Below are positions 20,849 to 32,328 of a DNA stretch of 64,000 bases, one piece after another. The DNA lies in the NCBI RefSeq assembly GCF_048773025.1, contig NC_133557.1, forward strand, positions 16,074,001 to 16,138,000, in the 5' to 3' direction. Below the pieces are notes generated by a model. That model made no database searches, was not told where the DNA came from, and saw only the letters and a program-made list of their open reading frames with translations. Source of the DNA: Camelus bactrianus. Lineage: Eukaryota > Chordata > Mammalia > Artiodactyla > Camelidae. Position numbers and translations under genes: made by a program. The number at the start of each line of letters is the position of its first letter. The stretch's first letter is position 1.

Positions 20849-21714
20849 AATGCCAATTTCTGTGGGCTGACTCACTTTGTAATTCTGTAGATGCTCAGAA
20901 GAAAAGTCCAGTGGAGTCACTCCGAGGAGCCATCACTTCCCCCCAGGCTCGGTAGGTGAGAAGTAATAAGAGATCCGGAAAGTAGGATGTTGACAATGCA
21001 GCAGTTAACTGGCAGAGAGGAGTCCAAAGGACAGGTGGTTATTTGTGGGTGTTGCTGATTCAGATCTCGGCTTGCAGATCTGAGTCATCTGTTTGTCCTC
21101 CGATGTTCTGTGCTCAAAAGCAATCGAGGTGCTGGCCCTGGGTCAGCTTCCCTGATTCTGAGCTCGCTCCCTGTAATCACTGGCCTATTTTCCTGCACAA
21201 CAATCCTGGTTATGAATCCACTGGTCTTTTCTTTATTAGGGTCCCAGGGAAGCTGCTAGAAACACATCTCACGCCAGTTTGGGGGCTTGGGTCCCTCATG
21301 CTGAGAGTCAACAGATCGGGCCAGAGCTAAGTTCAGAGATTCCTTGGAATCAGAAGTTTGGAACCCATCAAGTTGCTCAATTAATTATCTGTGGTTCCTC
21401 CCTTGTCCTCACCTTTTTCGCCTTCACACCTGAGTAATGACCAATGAGGAAAGGGCCCTTTATGCACACAGACCTTCACCCTTAGCCCAAGAAGTCAGTA
21501 GTGCCTATTCATCATTGCAGGCACCCAAGAAAGCATAAATACACAATCCCAGTGCCCCTGCAGATGGTGCTTCGGAGATGAGAGGGCGTATGGCAGAATC
21601 TCAATTCCTCCCGTAGTCTAGATGATTCTGCGTGGTGGCAGAAAGCTGGAGATGGTGTCTGGAGGCAGAAAAATCAATGCTTCCCTCCTAGGGTGGCTAC
21701 AAGCAAAGGCTGGA
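20849..21714. other. unassigned unique sequence
   Basis: No repeat, RNA or gene is recognised. Confidence 0.4.
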
Positions 21715-21905
21715 CAAGCGGACCGACCAGGGTTTTCTTCCTGGCTCCCCACTCAACAGCTGTGTGCCCTGGAGAAAGTTTCCTCTCTTCTCTGGCCTCA
21801 TATGCCTGATTTGCAAATGGGAATGATGCACAGACTTCATGGTCATCATGAAAAATCAAATGAAATTTTGCATCTAAGGCAAAACTTAGCACAGATCTTG
21901 GAGAC
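21715..21905 (+). mobile_element. MIR SINE
   Basis: The segment reads 'ctcaacagctgtgtgccctg', 'gagaaagtttcctctcttct', 'tgatttgcaaatgggaatga' and 'tgaaaaatcaaatgaaattt', a sense MIR. Confidence 0.78.
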
Positions 21906-23277
21906 ATAGCGATTACTGAGTCACGCGGCAAGCTCCTTGGGGGATGCTTTGCTGTTGACAATGCAGGGTTCTCCCACTCCCTTCTCCTTGCTCCTCTCTG
22001 CTGTGACAGACAGTGGCTCCGTGTCCTGACTGACCCTGTGTGTGTTAATGGCCCCAACTCCTAAGACAGCTTTCCAGATGCTGTCAGGCCTCAGCGCGAA
22101 GTGTTGGCTTGGACTCTACTCTTTACAGAAAGACAGGTCCCGAGTGAGACAGATCGCAGCTTCCAGAATTCAGGGTGGGGCCCCTTCCTGCTCATTTACT
22201 AGGTGGGCTCCCATTGGCCTGAGGGAGCTAATATGTTTCACAGCATGTTTTGTAGGTTGCATCTGGCCAGATGTTCCCTGTGTGGGTTCCCTAAGCAATG
22301 TGGGAGGGAAGGAACACTCTTGTGTGCATGGAATTTCAGCCAAGAGGTGCTGCACTGCCTCGCTCTAAACCAACCGCCTCCTTTGTTGATCTCAGGGAGC
22401 AAGACTACTTCAGACAGAAGGCTCAGAGGCAATGGTCCTGAGATCACTTTTGATATTTCCTCCTTTTCCATTAGGTACCTGCCAATGACTGCTTCTTTTA
22501 ATGATACAAGCATCAGTCCCTAAGTCATCTTTAAAGAGAGGAGCCCAGTTAGAGATCTACTATAAAACACTGTAATAGGTATTCCCCAAAGTGACCATGG
22601 AAGGGGCAATGTATAATGGCTGGGGGGACTATAAGTCTCTATTTGCTAGAGACAGTCCCAGGCCTGTCCAATGTCCTACCCAGCATTCCTTCTCTCTACC
22701 CAGTTTGAATCTGGAAGTATATGAACATTCTAGTTATGGCTCAGGGCCAGGGCATCTTTCCCAGAGGTCCAGTGTAGACACGTGGTCTTCGTGGGGAGCC
22801 TGTGTGAGGCACCCCCATCCCCAAATCAGAGGGTGAATGGCAGTGGTAGAAAGTTATCATCAAGATGTCAGCTGCTTAACCAAAAAGGGCTGACAGGTGA
22901 CCAGAAGACAGAGAGAGAGGGACTTGAGACAGGCTTAGAAAAGGAAATACTGGAGTGACTGTGCCCTCTCCCTGGATTAAAAAATTTGGATTCTAAAATC
23001 CAATTCACCCTGAGGATGCTGACCAGGTGCCAGGTATGGTGGGAGATGACAATGAGGCCCCCTGCCCCGCTGGCCTTGCCTTGCAGGGAACAGGCTTCAT
23101 CAAAGACAGGAGGTTTGGGTTTCATGGTTTGCCAGACCACACTAGCCTAGAGAGGATGATCTTCAGATGGAGGTTAGGAGTAAAGGGACAAGGGACAGCA
23201 GCACTGGAGTAACGCAACAATAACAAGAAACACAGAAAGAATGGGACTCTAGACTAGCTCTTCTAAATGGGACGCTT
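21906..23277. other. unassigned unique sequence
   Basis: About 1.4 kb without a repeat or coding signal that I recognise. Frames up to 127 codons overlap on both strands and show no known domain. Confidence 0.4.
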
Positions 23278-23470
23278 AGCACAGGCAAGCTGTGCTCAGT
23301 TGTTCACAGGCATTGTCACATTTCATGACCGCACGACAGCTGAACTGGGGCCTATGATTACAGATGAGAAAATGGATCTGAGAGGAAAGGGAATTACTTG
23401 CTCAAGGTCACATGGTCAGGAAGTGGCAAAGCCAATTCTTGAACCCAGGCGTGTCAAAGCCTGAGCACTT
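23278..23470 (-). mobile_element. MIR SINE
   Basis: The segment reads 'cctatgattacagatgagaa', 'acttgctcaaggtcacatgg', 'tcaggaagtggcaaagccaa' and 'ttcttgaacccaggcgtgtc', a well-preserved antisense MIR. Confidence 0.87.
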
Positions 23471-24574
23471 CACCGCCGTGTCACCTGTCCTTTGGGAGTT
23501 CTTAGTCTCCCAATCTCCTCCCTTTCCAGGAAGCATTGTGCCCGAAGTCAGCGGGGCTCAGTCTCTGTTCCACGTTGCTGCTGCTGAATTAGACTCTCCC
23601 CAGGTCTGCTGCAGCCGTGCTTTCCTCTCTAAAGCGACATCAGTCTAAGGATATGAGTGTGCCTGTTATTTTGCTCAAAAAGTGTGAAGCATGAGAAAGA
23701 CCTTCCCTGCAAAAAAGTTAAAATAATTTTAATATAAGGTCAAGTGAGCATCAACATATTACCAACACTGGTGGTAGTAGTAGAAATAACAATAATGACG
23801 GTTGTCACAGTGGTAAAATTATTTTAACTGTTTTGCAAGGAAGGAGCTACATTATCCCTGTCCATGCAGTAGGCACAACTTTTTTTTTTTGTTCACATGA
23901 CAGAAACCCAGTCCACACTAGTCAGGTGAAAGGTGGAATGCAGTTTTTAAACATAGGATTGTAGCATGTAATAAAAGAAAAACTAAAGAACCAACCACGG
24001 GTAAGGCACCGATATAGCTGGCATCACGATTAATTGAAAATAAAGAACTGAATTCTCTCTATCATCAGCAGTGGCGGTGGCTGCACGCGTAACAACATCG
24101 CCCTCTTTTCCACAGGCTCGTGGGGTTTCTGCGCAAACGGAGACTCAGACAACCTCAGCTGAGAGCTCACCCTGTAGTTCTCACGGTAGGTATGTAGATG
24201 GGGCCTCGTTACCCGTGAAGTGACAATCACATTACCAGACAGAACGTGGTAAGGGCACACATTTGTGGGCTATCGTGTTTCTAGGAATGGAGAATTAAGA
24301 TCTGGTGATCAATCAGAAAGAAAGAACATGAACATATGACATGACAGGACGGGTGGGATTCTGACAAGCAAAAGTGTAAAACCAGGACTTTGAGAGGAAG
24401 GGAATGGTACTGACAAATGACATGACCAGCCATGGTGTTTGGCTGGATTGTAGATTATAAATCGTGGTACCACGGGGGCTAGGCAGAAAAAGGAAGCGAA
24501 AATATTGTAGTGGAGAACTTAGATTGTACAGGTGAGGAATTGTATGCATCTAATGATATTCACTTGTTTACTCA
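23471..24574. other. unassigned sequence, possible old repeat in part
   Basis: From about 23890 the text 'gacagaaacccagtccacac' resembles an old interspersed repeat with antisense start. A CpG-bearing stretch at 24060-24250 follows. I could not assign a family. No gene is seen. Confidence 0.3.
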
Positions 24575-25200
24575 TATATTCACTTGTTTTTCATTAACAA
24601 ATATTTATAGGACACTTGTTGGACACCGACTAAGTCTCCAGGTGCAAAGATAATCACGAAACATAGTCTCCAGTTTAGAGACATTGCTTATGTGAATGGG
24701 AGGGGTGAGTACCTGAGGACATCTCTGATGGTTCAGATGGTGTTAAACAGTCTCTCTCATTTGGGGGCTTTATAGAATACTGTCAGAGTGACAAGGTGGA
24801 GGCCTCTAACTTGCCTCTGGCTTTTAACGAAAAGACTGTTGTGTGAAGGAATCAAGGAAATTTTTAAACAGGGAAATGATATGATTAGGGTTTCCCTTTA
24901 TTAAGTTGGTACTGGTGATTTTAACAAGGGGAGGTTGGAATTTGGAGATTCTGGAACAGAAAGAACTGTGTGTGTGTGGGGGGGGGGGTTGCTAGGAGAA
25001 AATAACAATTTAATAGATACCAAGCATGGATTTCAAAACAGAAGAGGAAATGGAAGGACATTTTAGAGGACTTCATTGTCCCCTGGGCATGCTGGTCATT
25101 AAAGGGATATTAAGGATTCTGGTGGCTGGGTGGATGGTGGTGCCATTGGACCAAAGAGAAAGATCAAAATTAGGAGTGAGTGTGAGCAGGGAAAGAAAGG
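24575..25200 (-). mobile_element. LINE L2 3' segment
   Basis: Antisense L2: 'cattaacaaatatttatagg', 'aaacagggaaatgatatgat', 'gttggaatttggagattctg' and 'attctggtggctgggtggat'. Some internal parts are lost or too diverged. Confidence 0.68.
24967..24988. repeat. (TG)n plus poly-G run
   Basis: GTGTGTGTGT followed by eleven G within the L2 segment. The homopolymer length may be assembly-sensitive. Confidence 0.85.
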
Positions 25201-26029
25201 GGAAAGTTTAGGACACGTGGACTCTCTGGTACCATAGATTTACTATGGGAAGCTGGGAACTGGATCAACAGCATTGAAGTTCAGTAAAGAGGCTGAGGAT
25301 GCTGATACCAACTTCGGATCTTCTGTCTGGAGGAGCCCTTCTAAACCAGGCTTCCAAAAGAATTAAGCCCTAACGTCTGAAGGCATCCACTGTACATAAT
25401 GGATTTACTTTCTTCCTATGCGTGGAGAATGATATTAGCTATGTACCATCCTTCAGAGAATTGAGAAGAGTCATTCATAGATATATAGGTATACTGCCTT
25501 GACTCCATGTAGAGGCTGAGGGGTGATGCCCTGGAGAACCAACTGAGAAAGCACACGGGAGAGTGGATGATCATTAAAACAAGTTCCCTGCATTACAGCA
25601 GAAGCGACCCAGGTCAGGACCCTCTGTTCTCCTGTGTTTGGTTGTCGAGAATGAGAAGAATATTGGTCATTTTTGTTTTAGTGGTTTTACTACTAATTAT
25701 TAACTGGAGAGAAATTATGAGAAAGGAACAAGGATAACAAACATATGGAAGTAACAAAGGTTCAAGCTTCTTTTCATGTTGCTACACACATGTGTTACAG
25801 GGGAAAAAAATCACAGTAAGGCAAACACAAATCTAAATCTTGGTTTTGCTATATCCTAGCGGTAAAATATAAAAACGATTTATTCAGAGATTATTTATTC
25901 GGCTCAGCGGTAGCGCAGGTAAATTGGTGAACACCTCCCATGGATTACTAGTATTTTTCAGTGTGTGAAGACATAATGAAATGTCATGTAAATGGCACAG
26001 GAAAATGTTTGGAATATTTTGAAAATCGT
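25201..26029. other. unassigned sequence
   Basis: No confident repeat or gene. The left end may include more decayed L2. Confidence 0.35.
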
Positions 26030-26175
26030 AACCATGGCTAATCTTTACGGAACGCTTGCTCTGTGTCAGGCACTGTTCTAAGCAAAATGTAAGCCTAAAT
26101 CATTTATTTCTCATAATAAGTCAATGAGGTGTGTTCTTTTATTATCCCCAACTTTACAGATAAAAAGTCCATTCA
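26030..26175 (-). mobile_element. MIR SINE fragment
   Basis: The segment reads 'ttgctctgtgtcaggcactg', 'ttctaagcaaaatgtaagcc', 'aagtcaatgaggtgtgttct' and 'attatccccaactttacaga', the 3' half of MIR in reverse. Confidence 0.83.
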
Positions 26176-26194
26176 AAAAGCATTAGCCACTAAT

Positions 26195-26312
26195 ACTTAT
26201 CCTTGGGTAGAGAGATTATGGGTATATAGTTCTTGCCATTTTCACGAATTTTCATATTTTATAAGATGTGAATTTTTTACTTTTATAAAAAGAAAATAAA
26301 ATGAATGTGATT
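26195..26312 (+). mobile_element. old L1 (L1M/L1ME) 3' end
   Basis: The segment reads 'gattatgggtatatagttct', 'tttcatattttataagatg' and 'ttttataaaaagaaaataaa', resembling L1ME 3' UTR ends. It directly follows the MIR. Confidence 0.5.
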
Positions 26313-26930
26313 TTTAAAACAATGAAAATATTGTTTTATTTCTTTTGGGAAAACCAGAAGTATGGTTCTTGACTGTGACGGGTACTAAACCCCTACCGAG
26401 CGTTTTGCCGGGTCCTAAGGCTGTTCTCCCACGTACTCTTGTGGCACCTAGACCTATATGAAGAATCAACAAAACCAGGGCACTGGCTGCTCTTAGCTCT
26501 TTGACCCTCCAGTTTGGGTGGTACCCACGGAAGTACGCCTCAAACCCTCTGGGCTTCTCCCCACAGGATGTCTCATGGGTGGTTCTTCCCACTGGCCAGC
26601 TGAGTGGAAGATGCCATTTAATCTCCCCCAGCGATCGCACGGGGGACTCTCTGAGAACCTGTGTGGAACACATCTCAGAACTGTCCTGCTGGTGGGCAAG
26701 GAGGATGGGATATTTATTCATCCAATTCTATCCCTGATACGCTTGGTGATGTTAATACCTTGGCTTTCCTGGCTGTCCACTGCAGTGGGACAAAGTTCTC
26801 CGGTGGCCAGAGGACACTGAATGGCAGAGAAACAGTATTCCCTTTGGCATTATTGTAGGTTGTTGGCTGGTGCCCTCTGAGGTCAGCTGAAGTGTCAGCA
26901 TCAGGCACCAACAGAATCTGCTACAGATGT
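26313..26930. other. unassigned CpG-bearing block, possible retrocopy
   Basis: About 12 CpG occur within roughly 400 bp, unlike the CpG-poor flanks. On the minus strand the left end reads GAAATAAAACAATATTTTC then a short A run, like a polyadenylation signal and tail, and a 135-codon frame (26314-26721) is open there. I recognise no protein. A decayed retrocopy is possible but not shown. Confidence 0.3.
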
Positions 26931-27914
26931 TAACAAGATAAATGAAATTCCATGGTAAATGCTCAGTAAATGCTAACTGCCATAATTAAAATAATAACAT
27001 TAGCATTATCATCAACAGTGCAGGACTCACATTAAAATTCAAGTCTCCTGGGAGTCCAAGTCTCAGAGTATTTTAAGTAACAATTGGATCTTCAGGTTTC
27101 TTTTTGGTTGTTCTCCTTGCCCCTTCCAATCCTTAAGGCTACTTGGACTGATCCTTAATTCCTTATTCTCAAGGCAGGAATAATTAAGTGGGAACCACTT
27201 ATATAGACCACATTCTCCATCTCTTAAAGGCTGTGCTTTGCTTCACAAGCACCCCCAAACTAACATCAGCCTCTATTGTCATTTTTATTTCTTTAAGCTC
27301 TGCCACTTCTGGCTCTGGGGTCAGGAGATAGACATCTTGTGTGTATGAAGGTTCCCCAAGGGGTGAGCTACAGTCAAACCATGTTACCCTGGAAGAGTTT
27401 AAGCCATTGTAGCTGCTCAATGGAGATCATATCCCAGGATGCAGGTGGGTTTCCAGAACAACGGGGGTTTGATGGTTCATTGAAGGATGGCCAAAGCAGC
27501 TACATGCTGGTGCTTTGGAAGTCTCCAACTATTCTGCAAGTGCTTTTGGTTCAGGAAATCCAAAACATATTTGCTACAAACATTTTTCTCCTCAATTTTT
27601 AATCACATATATATTGCAAGGGAAATGCATCCCATCTGGTTTTTTTTTTTTCCTTACTCATTATACTTATATCATCCAAATAAAATTTTCAAATTCATTT
27701 GATGTTCCACATTTAAAAAAATACTATAAAGGAAGAACATTCTTGGTAAAAGGCAGTGTTTCTGCCCCTCATGCTGCCAGTGACTGCGGGTCCCAGAGTC
27801 AACACAGTGAATTGGCCATGTCCTGGATTCCTTTGAGGGATGATTCCAACTCTCTCAGTGGCAAATACAACAGGCAACAAAGGGCTCATCTAATTCTATT
27901 AATCACAGAAACTT
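26931..27914. other. unassigned unique sequence
   Basis: No repeat family or gene is recognised. A poly-T run sits near 27641-27652. Confidence 0.4.
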
Positions 27915-28110
27915 GGCAAAGACAGGAGCATGGTCAAAAGAGGTTAAAGGACCTCAGATATCAACGAGTCCAACCTCACTGTTATTTTACAGCTGAGGAA
28001 ACTGAGCCCCAGAGGGAAGAAATTCTTTGCCTAATGACACATGGCTAATTAAAGGCAGATTTGGGGTCATAAACTCAAGGTCTCCTGAGCCTAGAAGCCG
28101 TGTTCTTTCT
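27915..28110 (-). mobile_element. MIR-family SINE
   Basis: The segment reads 'attttacagctgaggaaact', 'gagccccagagggaagaaat' and 'cctaatgacacatggctaat', then 'aggtctcctgagcc'. Antisense MIR, possibly the MIR3 subtype. Confidence 0.82.
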
Positions 28111-28319
28111 ACTCTCTCTGTTGTGAAGCATCAAAGCACAAATGCAAAAATCAGGCTGTAAAACCCAAATCATGAGTGTGTTCAAGAGTCATGGACCGTT
28201 ATGAATTTGGGGGGAAAAAGGATCACAAAGATTTCGAAAACAGGCTCCCTCCCTCACAGAGCACAGGACCCGGGGTTAGCTGCTTTCCTGTTGCAATTTA
28301 ACTACTTCCTTGATGATAA

Positions 28320-28520
28320 TGACCCTGGGAATGTACCTTAAGGACTCTGAGCCTCTATTTCCTAATCTGTAAAACAGGTTAAAATTTGCACCCAATACGT
28401 TGGATGTGTGTGAAAACAGGATAAAGGACTGGATGTAAAAGCACTTGGTGCGGTGGCTACCACAGAGCAGATGCTCTAAAAACAGCAGCTTTTTCTTAGT
28501 ATTACTATCATTATTATTCA
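28320..28520 (+). mobile_element. MIR SINE
   Basis: The segment reads 'ctgagcctctatttcctaat', 'ctgtaaaacaggttaaaatt', 'aagcacttggtgcggtggct' and 'agcagatgctctaaaaacag'. Confidence 0.8.
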
Positions 28521-28534
28521 CCAGTCTTCATTTC

Positions 28535-29050
28535 TAGGGCAGCGCTTCTCTCATCGGTGCTTGGCGGAACACTGTCTCCAGGCGATGTGAACTGCCTTGT
28601 GAAAAATGAATGAATGTGAGGAAGAGAGCCCGTGGTTTCAGGTCTGAAAGCGCTACGCGTGCCGCCTCGTTCTCGGAGACCCTCAGTGTGCAACACGCGC
28701 TCGGTGAAGGCTCTGAGAAGGCACGCAGGAGGCAAACCTGTCAGGTTTTGTTGAATGCCAACAGTACCAAAGACTGCTGAATTTTCTTCAGAGAACACCC
28801 ATTAATCAGCACCCTGTGGAACAGCGCGGCCGCTGTTTGGGGGACGGAGGTGTGGGAGAGAGAACAGGCAGGTGCAAAGCTGTGATGTCCGACAGGGTGT
28901 GGTGCATCACGGCACGAGGTGGGGAAGTGCGATCCGCAGACCACCTTCCAAAAAGACAGGAGGGTGGCTTCAGGGAGGAAGGGAGAGGAAAGCAGAGGAG
29001 GGCTGGCTGGAGATTAAAGTGAGGACGGTCCCGAACGCAGAGTCAAGAAA
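28535..29050. promoter_or_regulatory. CpG-island-like block without a visible gene
   Basis: By hand count about 27 CpG occur in roughly 500 bp. They form clusters such as AGCGCTACGCGTGCCGCC (28649-28666), ACACGCGCTCGG and AGCGCGGCCGCTG (28822-28834). The rest of the window is strongly CpG-depleted, so this stands out. A perfect 7-bp-arm palindrome around the NotI-type site spans 28820-28837. No TATA box or coding exon is evident next to it. It may be an orphan CpG island or promoter of an unseen transcript. Confidence 0.5.
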
Positions 29051-29194
29051 GTGCCAAGGAAGTTCTGGAGAGCAGCAAAAAATCCCATTTTACACCTGCA
29101 GCAGCAGGCTGGAGCGGGAAGAAGCACTGGCCCAAGAGATTTTTGGGACCAGCTTATCTTCTTTCTTTTTTCCCCCAAGGGCTGGAAACATCCT

Positions 29195-29262
29195 GGGTTC
29201 ATTTTTACATTGACAACGCCTAGCGCAGGGCCTGGGACGAAGTAGGACTCAATAAATGTGCA
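29195..29262 (+). mobile_element. L2/MIR 3' end fragment
   Basis: The segment reads 'acaacgcctagcgcagggcc' and 'tgggacgaagtaggactcaa', then 'taaatgtgcag'. This shared L2/MIR 3' terminal motif is too short to separate the two. Confidence 0.6.
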
Positions 29263-29264
29263 GT

Positions 29265-30050
29265 GGGTTGAGACCAGATCTAAGTGGATGTGAAAAGCCA
29301 TGAGAAGGAATCTGGACGTTATTTGGCAGACAATGGGGAGCCGTCGAAGCTGGTTGCTCAGAGGAGTGACATGTTCAGAAGTGCACTTTAGAAAGACTGG
29401 TTTGGCAGAGAGTGGGGGATGGAACCAAGGAGAGAGAAACTGGAGGCAAGAATCACCCAAGAATTCATGCAGCTATTTCAAACAGGAAACAACTGAACCC
29501 AGGGATGGGCAGGAGGAATGGCAGTGTGGATGAAAAAATGACTGCCGATGGAGAAAATTCGTGAAAATTTCTATCATGATAATTACTTTTTTAAAAGTTA
29601 AAAAAGGAAAAGTCATAAGGATTTACAAGTGATTTCATGTGGTGCAAAAGGAAAGAAATAGATCTGGAGGTTCTGGCTGGCCCCCTGGGAAACAAAGAAT
29701 GATGGTGTCATGGGCAGATGAGAGGAAATGGAGGAGATGGACCAGATTGGGTTAGGGAGAAAGCTCATGTTGGCCTTGAGGCAAGTTTGAGCTGCTGGCA
29801 GGGCATCTGAGGGCGCACAACCAAAAAAGCATTTGGGAATGTGCACTGGAGACCTGGAAGATAAATCAGGAGAGGAGGTAGAGACTTGGGATCTACATGC
29901 ACGGAGCTGAGATCTGAAGCCCTGTGAGTGCCCAGCAGTGTGGATTTAGAGACTAGACAGAAAGGAAAGAGAAGGTCTGAGATGTCTATGCCAGGAGCAT
30001 CCCTATCCACCACTGTCCAAGGCTGCAGCCTGACCCAGTTTGTTCCCTGC
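29265..30050 (-). mobile_element. LINE L2 long segment
   Basis: Antisense L2 over about 800 bp: 'caatggggagccgtcgaagc', 'gctcagaggagtgacatgtt', 'ttagaaagactggtttggca', 'ggtgtcatgggcagatgaga' and 'ttgaggcaagtttgagctgc'. It covers ORF2-end and upstream parts but not the 3' terminus. Non-functional. Confidence 0.78.
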
Positions 30051-30204
30051 CCGCTCACAAAGGAAGATGCTACCAGCAGTCACAGCTCCTCAGTCAACCC
30101 TGTAGGACTGACTTAGCTCCCCCAACAGGGGGAGTCTGGACATGACCTTCGTCTTTGTAGGAGGAGCCCCAGTCCCTTAGCTGAGTTTGTTTCCTCCCTC
30201 AGTG

Positions 30205-30440
30205 GCTGTCTTAAGGATTCAGCCACTGGAATCAGACTGCTTGGATTTGAACCTCAGCACTAAAAGAGAAAAAAAATTTTTATACTCTGTCTTCTTTTCC
30301 ATTTTTTCTGCAAATTTGGAATAAACATAGCATCTATGTGATAGTGTTTGTTATGAAGAGTAAATGGAAAGCATTTAAAGAGTCCTTGACATCTGGTAAG
30401 AGCACAATATACTTTGGCCATTTATTATTGCTTCTTTTAT
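30205..30440 (+). mobile_element. MIR SINE
   Basis: The segment reads 'actgcttggatttgaacctc' (B-box area), 'agcactaaaag', 'gcatttaaagagtccttgac' and 'atctggtaagagcacaatat'. The middle is AT-rich and diverged. Confidence 0.72.
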
Positions 30441-30564
30441 CAAGCCAGACATTTGTACCCAGTGCCGATGACTAGGCTTGTGCCTCTGTTTCCCAACAAT
30501 GATTAAAAACCTGCCCTGAAGCAGAATCTAAAGTAAAAAAAATAAAAAATTTTAAAAAAAGTAC

Positions 30565-30835
30565 TTTTGGGATTAGCAGATACAAACTGCTATATATAAA
30601 ACAGATAAACAACAAGGCCGTACTGTGCAGAACAGGGAACTATATTCAATACCTTGTGATAACCTATGATGAAAAAGAGTAGGAAAAAGAATATATATAT
30701 ACACACACATGTATAATTGACTCACTGTGCTGTACACCAGAAATTAATACAACATTGTAAACTGACTATCCTTCAACTTAAATAAATAAACAGCTAAAAT
30801 TTTTTTAAATAAATAAATAAAAAGAAGAAAAAGTG
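30565..30835 (+). mobile_element. L1 3' end, short insertion
   Basis: The segment reads 'gggattagcagatacaaact', 'gctatatataaaacagataa', 'cagggaactatattcaatac' and 'ctgtgctgtacaccagaaat', ending in an A-rich TAAATAAA tail. It is 5'-truncated to about 270 bp. Flanking copies of ATTTTAAAAAA(A)GTAC at 30549-30564 and 30836-30850 are its target duplication, differing by one A. Confidence 0.9.
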
Positions 30836-30954
30836 ATTTTAAAAAAGTACATTGTCGAACTCCTGAATCTAGCCCTTCCTCCCCCTTCTCTCCAGACAGC
30901 ACTACTCACATCATCACTGTCTGGGGACACGGGCTGCCACATCCTTCCCATCAC

Positions 30955-31040
30955 TCACTCCTGCATTTACTTACTGAATCATCTATTCAGTTAATATTCA
31001 TCAAGCATCCACTTTGTGCTAGCTGCTCTCTCCACAGCCA
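30955..31040 (-). mobile_element. LINE L2 3' end fragment
   Basis: The segment reads 'gttaatattcatcaagcatc' and 'cactttgtgctagctgct', the antisense L2 3' terminus. Confidence 0.65.
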
Positions 31041-31854
31041 CCAGACCACACTACCTGGAAACTAAGGTATCCGTCTGCTTGTCTTTCCAGGCACTGTGAT
31101 GCTGTGACATCCCACTGGGGCCACTGAGACAGCAGAAAGGCTCAGGAACCTGCCCTCATGGGAATTCCTAGTGTGCTTTGAGGTTAAGCCATCCAGCTCC
31201 TCCAGCAAAGTAACCATGCTTTCTTGTGTCCTCCCAGACTCCCAGAGCAAATGGTGGGCACAGGCAAAAAAGCCAGTACATTCATGTCAATGACTTGGGA
31301 AGATACACAAAGAGGTCAGCGTGGCTTTTACTGCATGATGACTCAGGCCAGAAGACATCTGTCCTCCCATGTCTGTGCACATCTGCCCCGATACCTCATA
31401 AAACCTTCCCCCAGCTAGTCATTAACGAGGTGGCAACATGGATATCAGGGGCCCAGAGGGAGACAATTTGTTTGATGTTCTGGATGAAGGAAACATAGAA
31501 TTGCTCTTTATGAAGGCATGGAGGCTCCCTCTGAACCCCTGCCTGACATTTGCTCTCTGTCTGCTCAGACGTGATGTCAGGGAAATACAATTACACAGGG
31601 GAAGCGGGGCAGTGGAGTGTTGAGGTAGAGGGATTCGGGGGCTCAAGGGTGAGAGTGAAAGACTAAAACAGTTACAAGAGCTCTGTGTGTGGCTAACGTG
31701 AAGTGGTTACTCAGATCCACGTCAACAGGATGCTCCCTGCTCTGTGCTTTGGTGTGTTGTGGTTTGTGCGCACATTCCTGTTTCTGTGTGTATATCCAAA
31801 CTTCTGACCCACGGTGAAGGGTGAGAAAGGGCTGGGCACTTTTCCTGCAGTAAA
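31041..31854. other. unassigned unique sequence
   Basis: No repeat or gene is recognised. Confidence 0.4.
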
Positions 31855-31976
31855 TTTATATCCATGTGTAATTGTACTTGTCTTTTTTCTTTTCGGTTCT
31901 TGTGCAGCACTTAGCACCATGCCAGGTATGTGGTACCTGGTGAGAGAATTATTGAATGAATGAATGAATGAATGAT
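31855..31976 (+). mobile_element. LINE L2 3' end with (GAAT)n
   Basis: The segment reads 'ttgtgcagcacttagcacca' and 'tgccaggtatgtggtacctg', then tandem GAAT units, the usual 3'-terminal repeat of L2. Confidence 0.72.
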
Positions 31977-32248
31977 CAAAGAGTGGGGTCCCTTAGCAAG
32001 GAGAAGGGAAGTACTAACTCTCATCTTCTCTTTTCAGACTGAGGCCAAAGATGGGGAAGATGCATCGGGGGACTCCATCCTAAGATGACTTGGAGACTTC
32101 CAGTTGTTGACTGACTGTCACCAATCCTGGGAAGGTGTCCTTCTGTGGCCACAGACAGATAAGCCCCCCACACAGGGTGGAGGAGGGAAGCCAGACCTCA
32201 CTCCTCAGCCCAGCTGTGGCAAGTCCTTCTGGGACCCCCTCCGAACTT
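31977..32248. other. short unassigned spacer
   Basis: Nothing is recognised between the L2 end and the CA repeat. Confidence 0.4.
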
Positions 32249-32279
32249 ACACACACACAGACACACACACACACACACA

Positions 32280-32326
<47 letters not shown>
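32249..32326. repeat. (CA)n microsatellite
   Basis: About 39 AC units with two CAGA interruptions at the left side. Likely length-polymorphic. Confidence 0.97.

Positions 32327-32328
<2 letters not shown>

Noticed and set aside
25895-25935. Text 'ggctcagcggtagcgcaggt' resembling a tRNA/SINE A box
   Set aside because: No B box at the right distance, no tail and no target duplication.
27515-28048. 177-codon plus-strand frame
   Set aside because: Runs through a poly-T region and into a MIR. No recognisable protein features.
28820-28837. NotI-type palindrome as a functional operator
   Set aside because: A 7-bp-arm palindrome in CpG-rich DNA is easily explained by composition. Kept only as part of the CpG-rich block.
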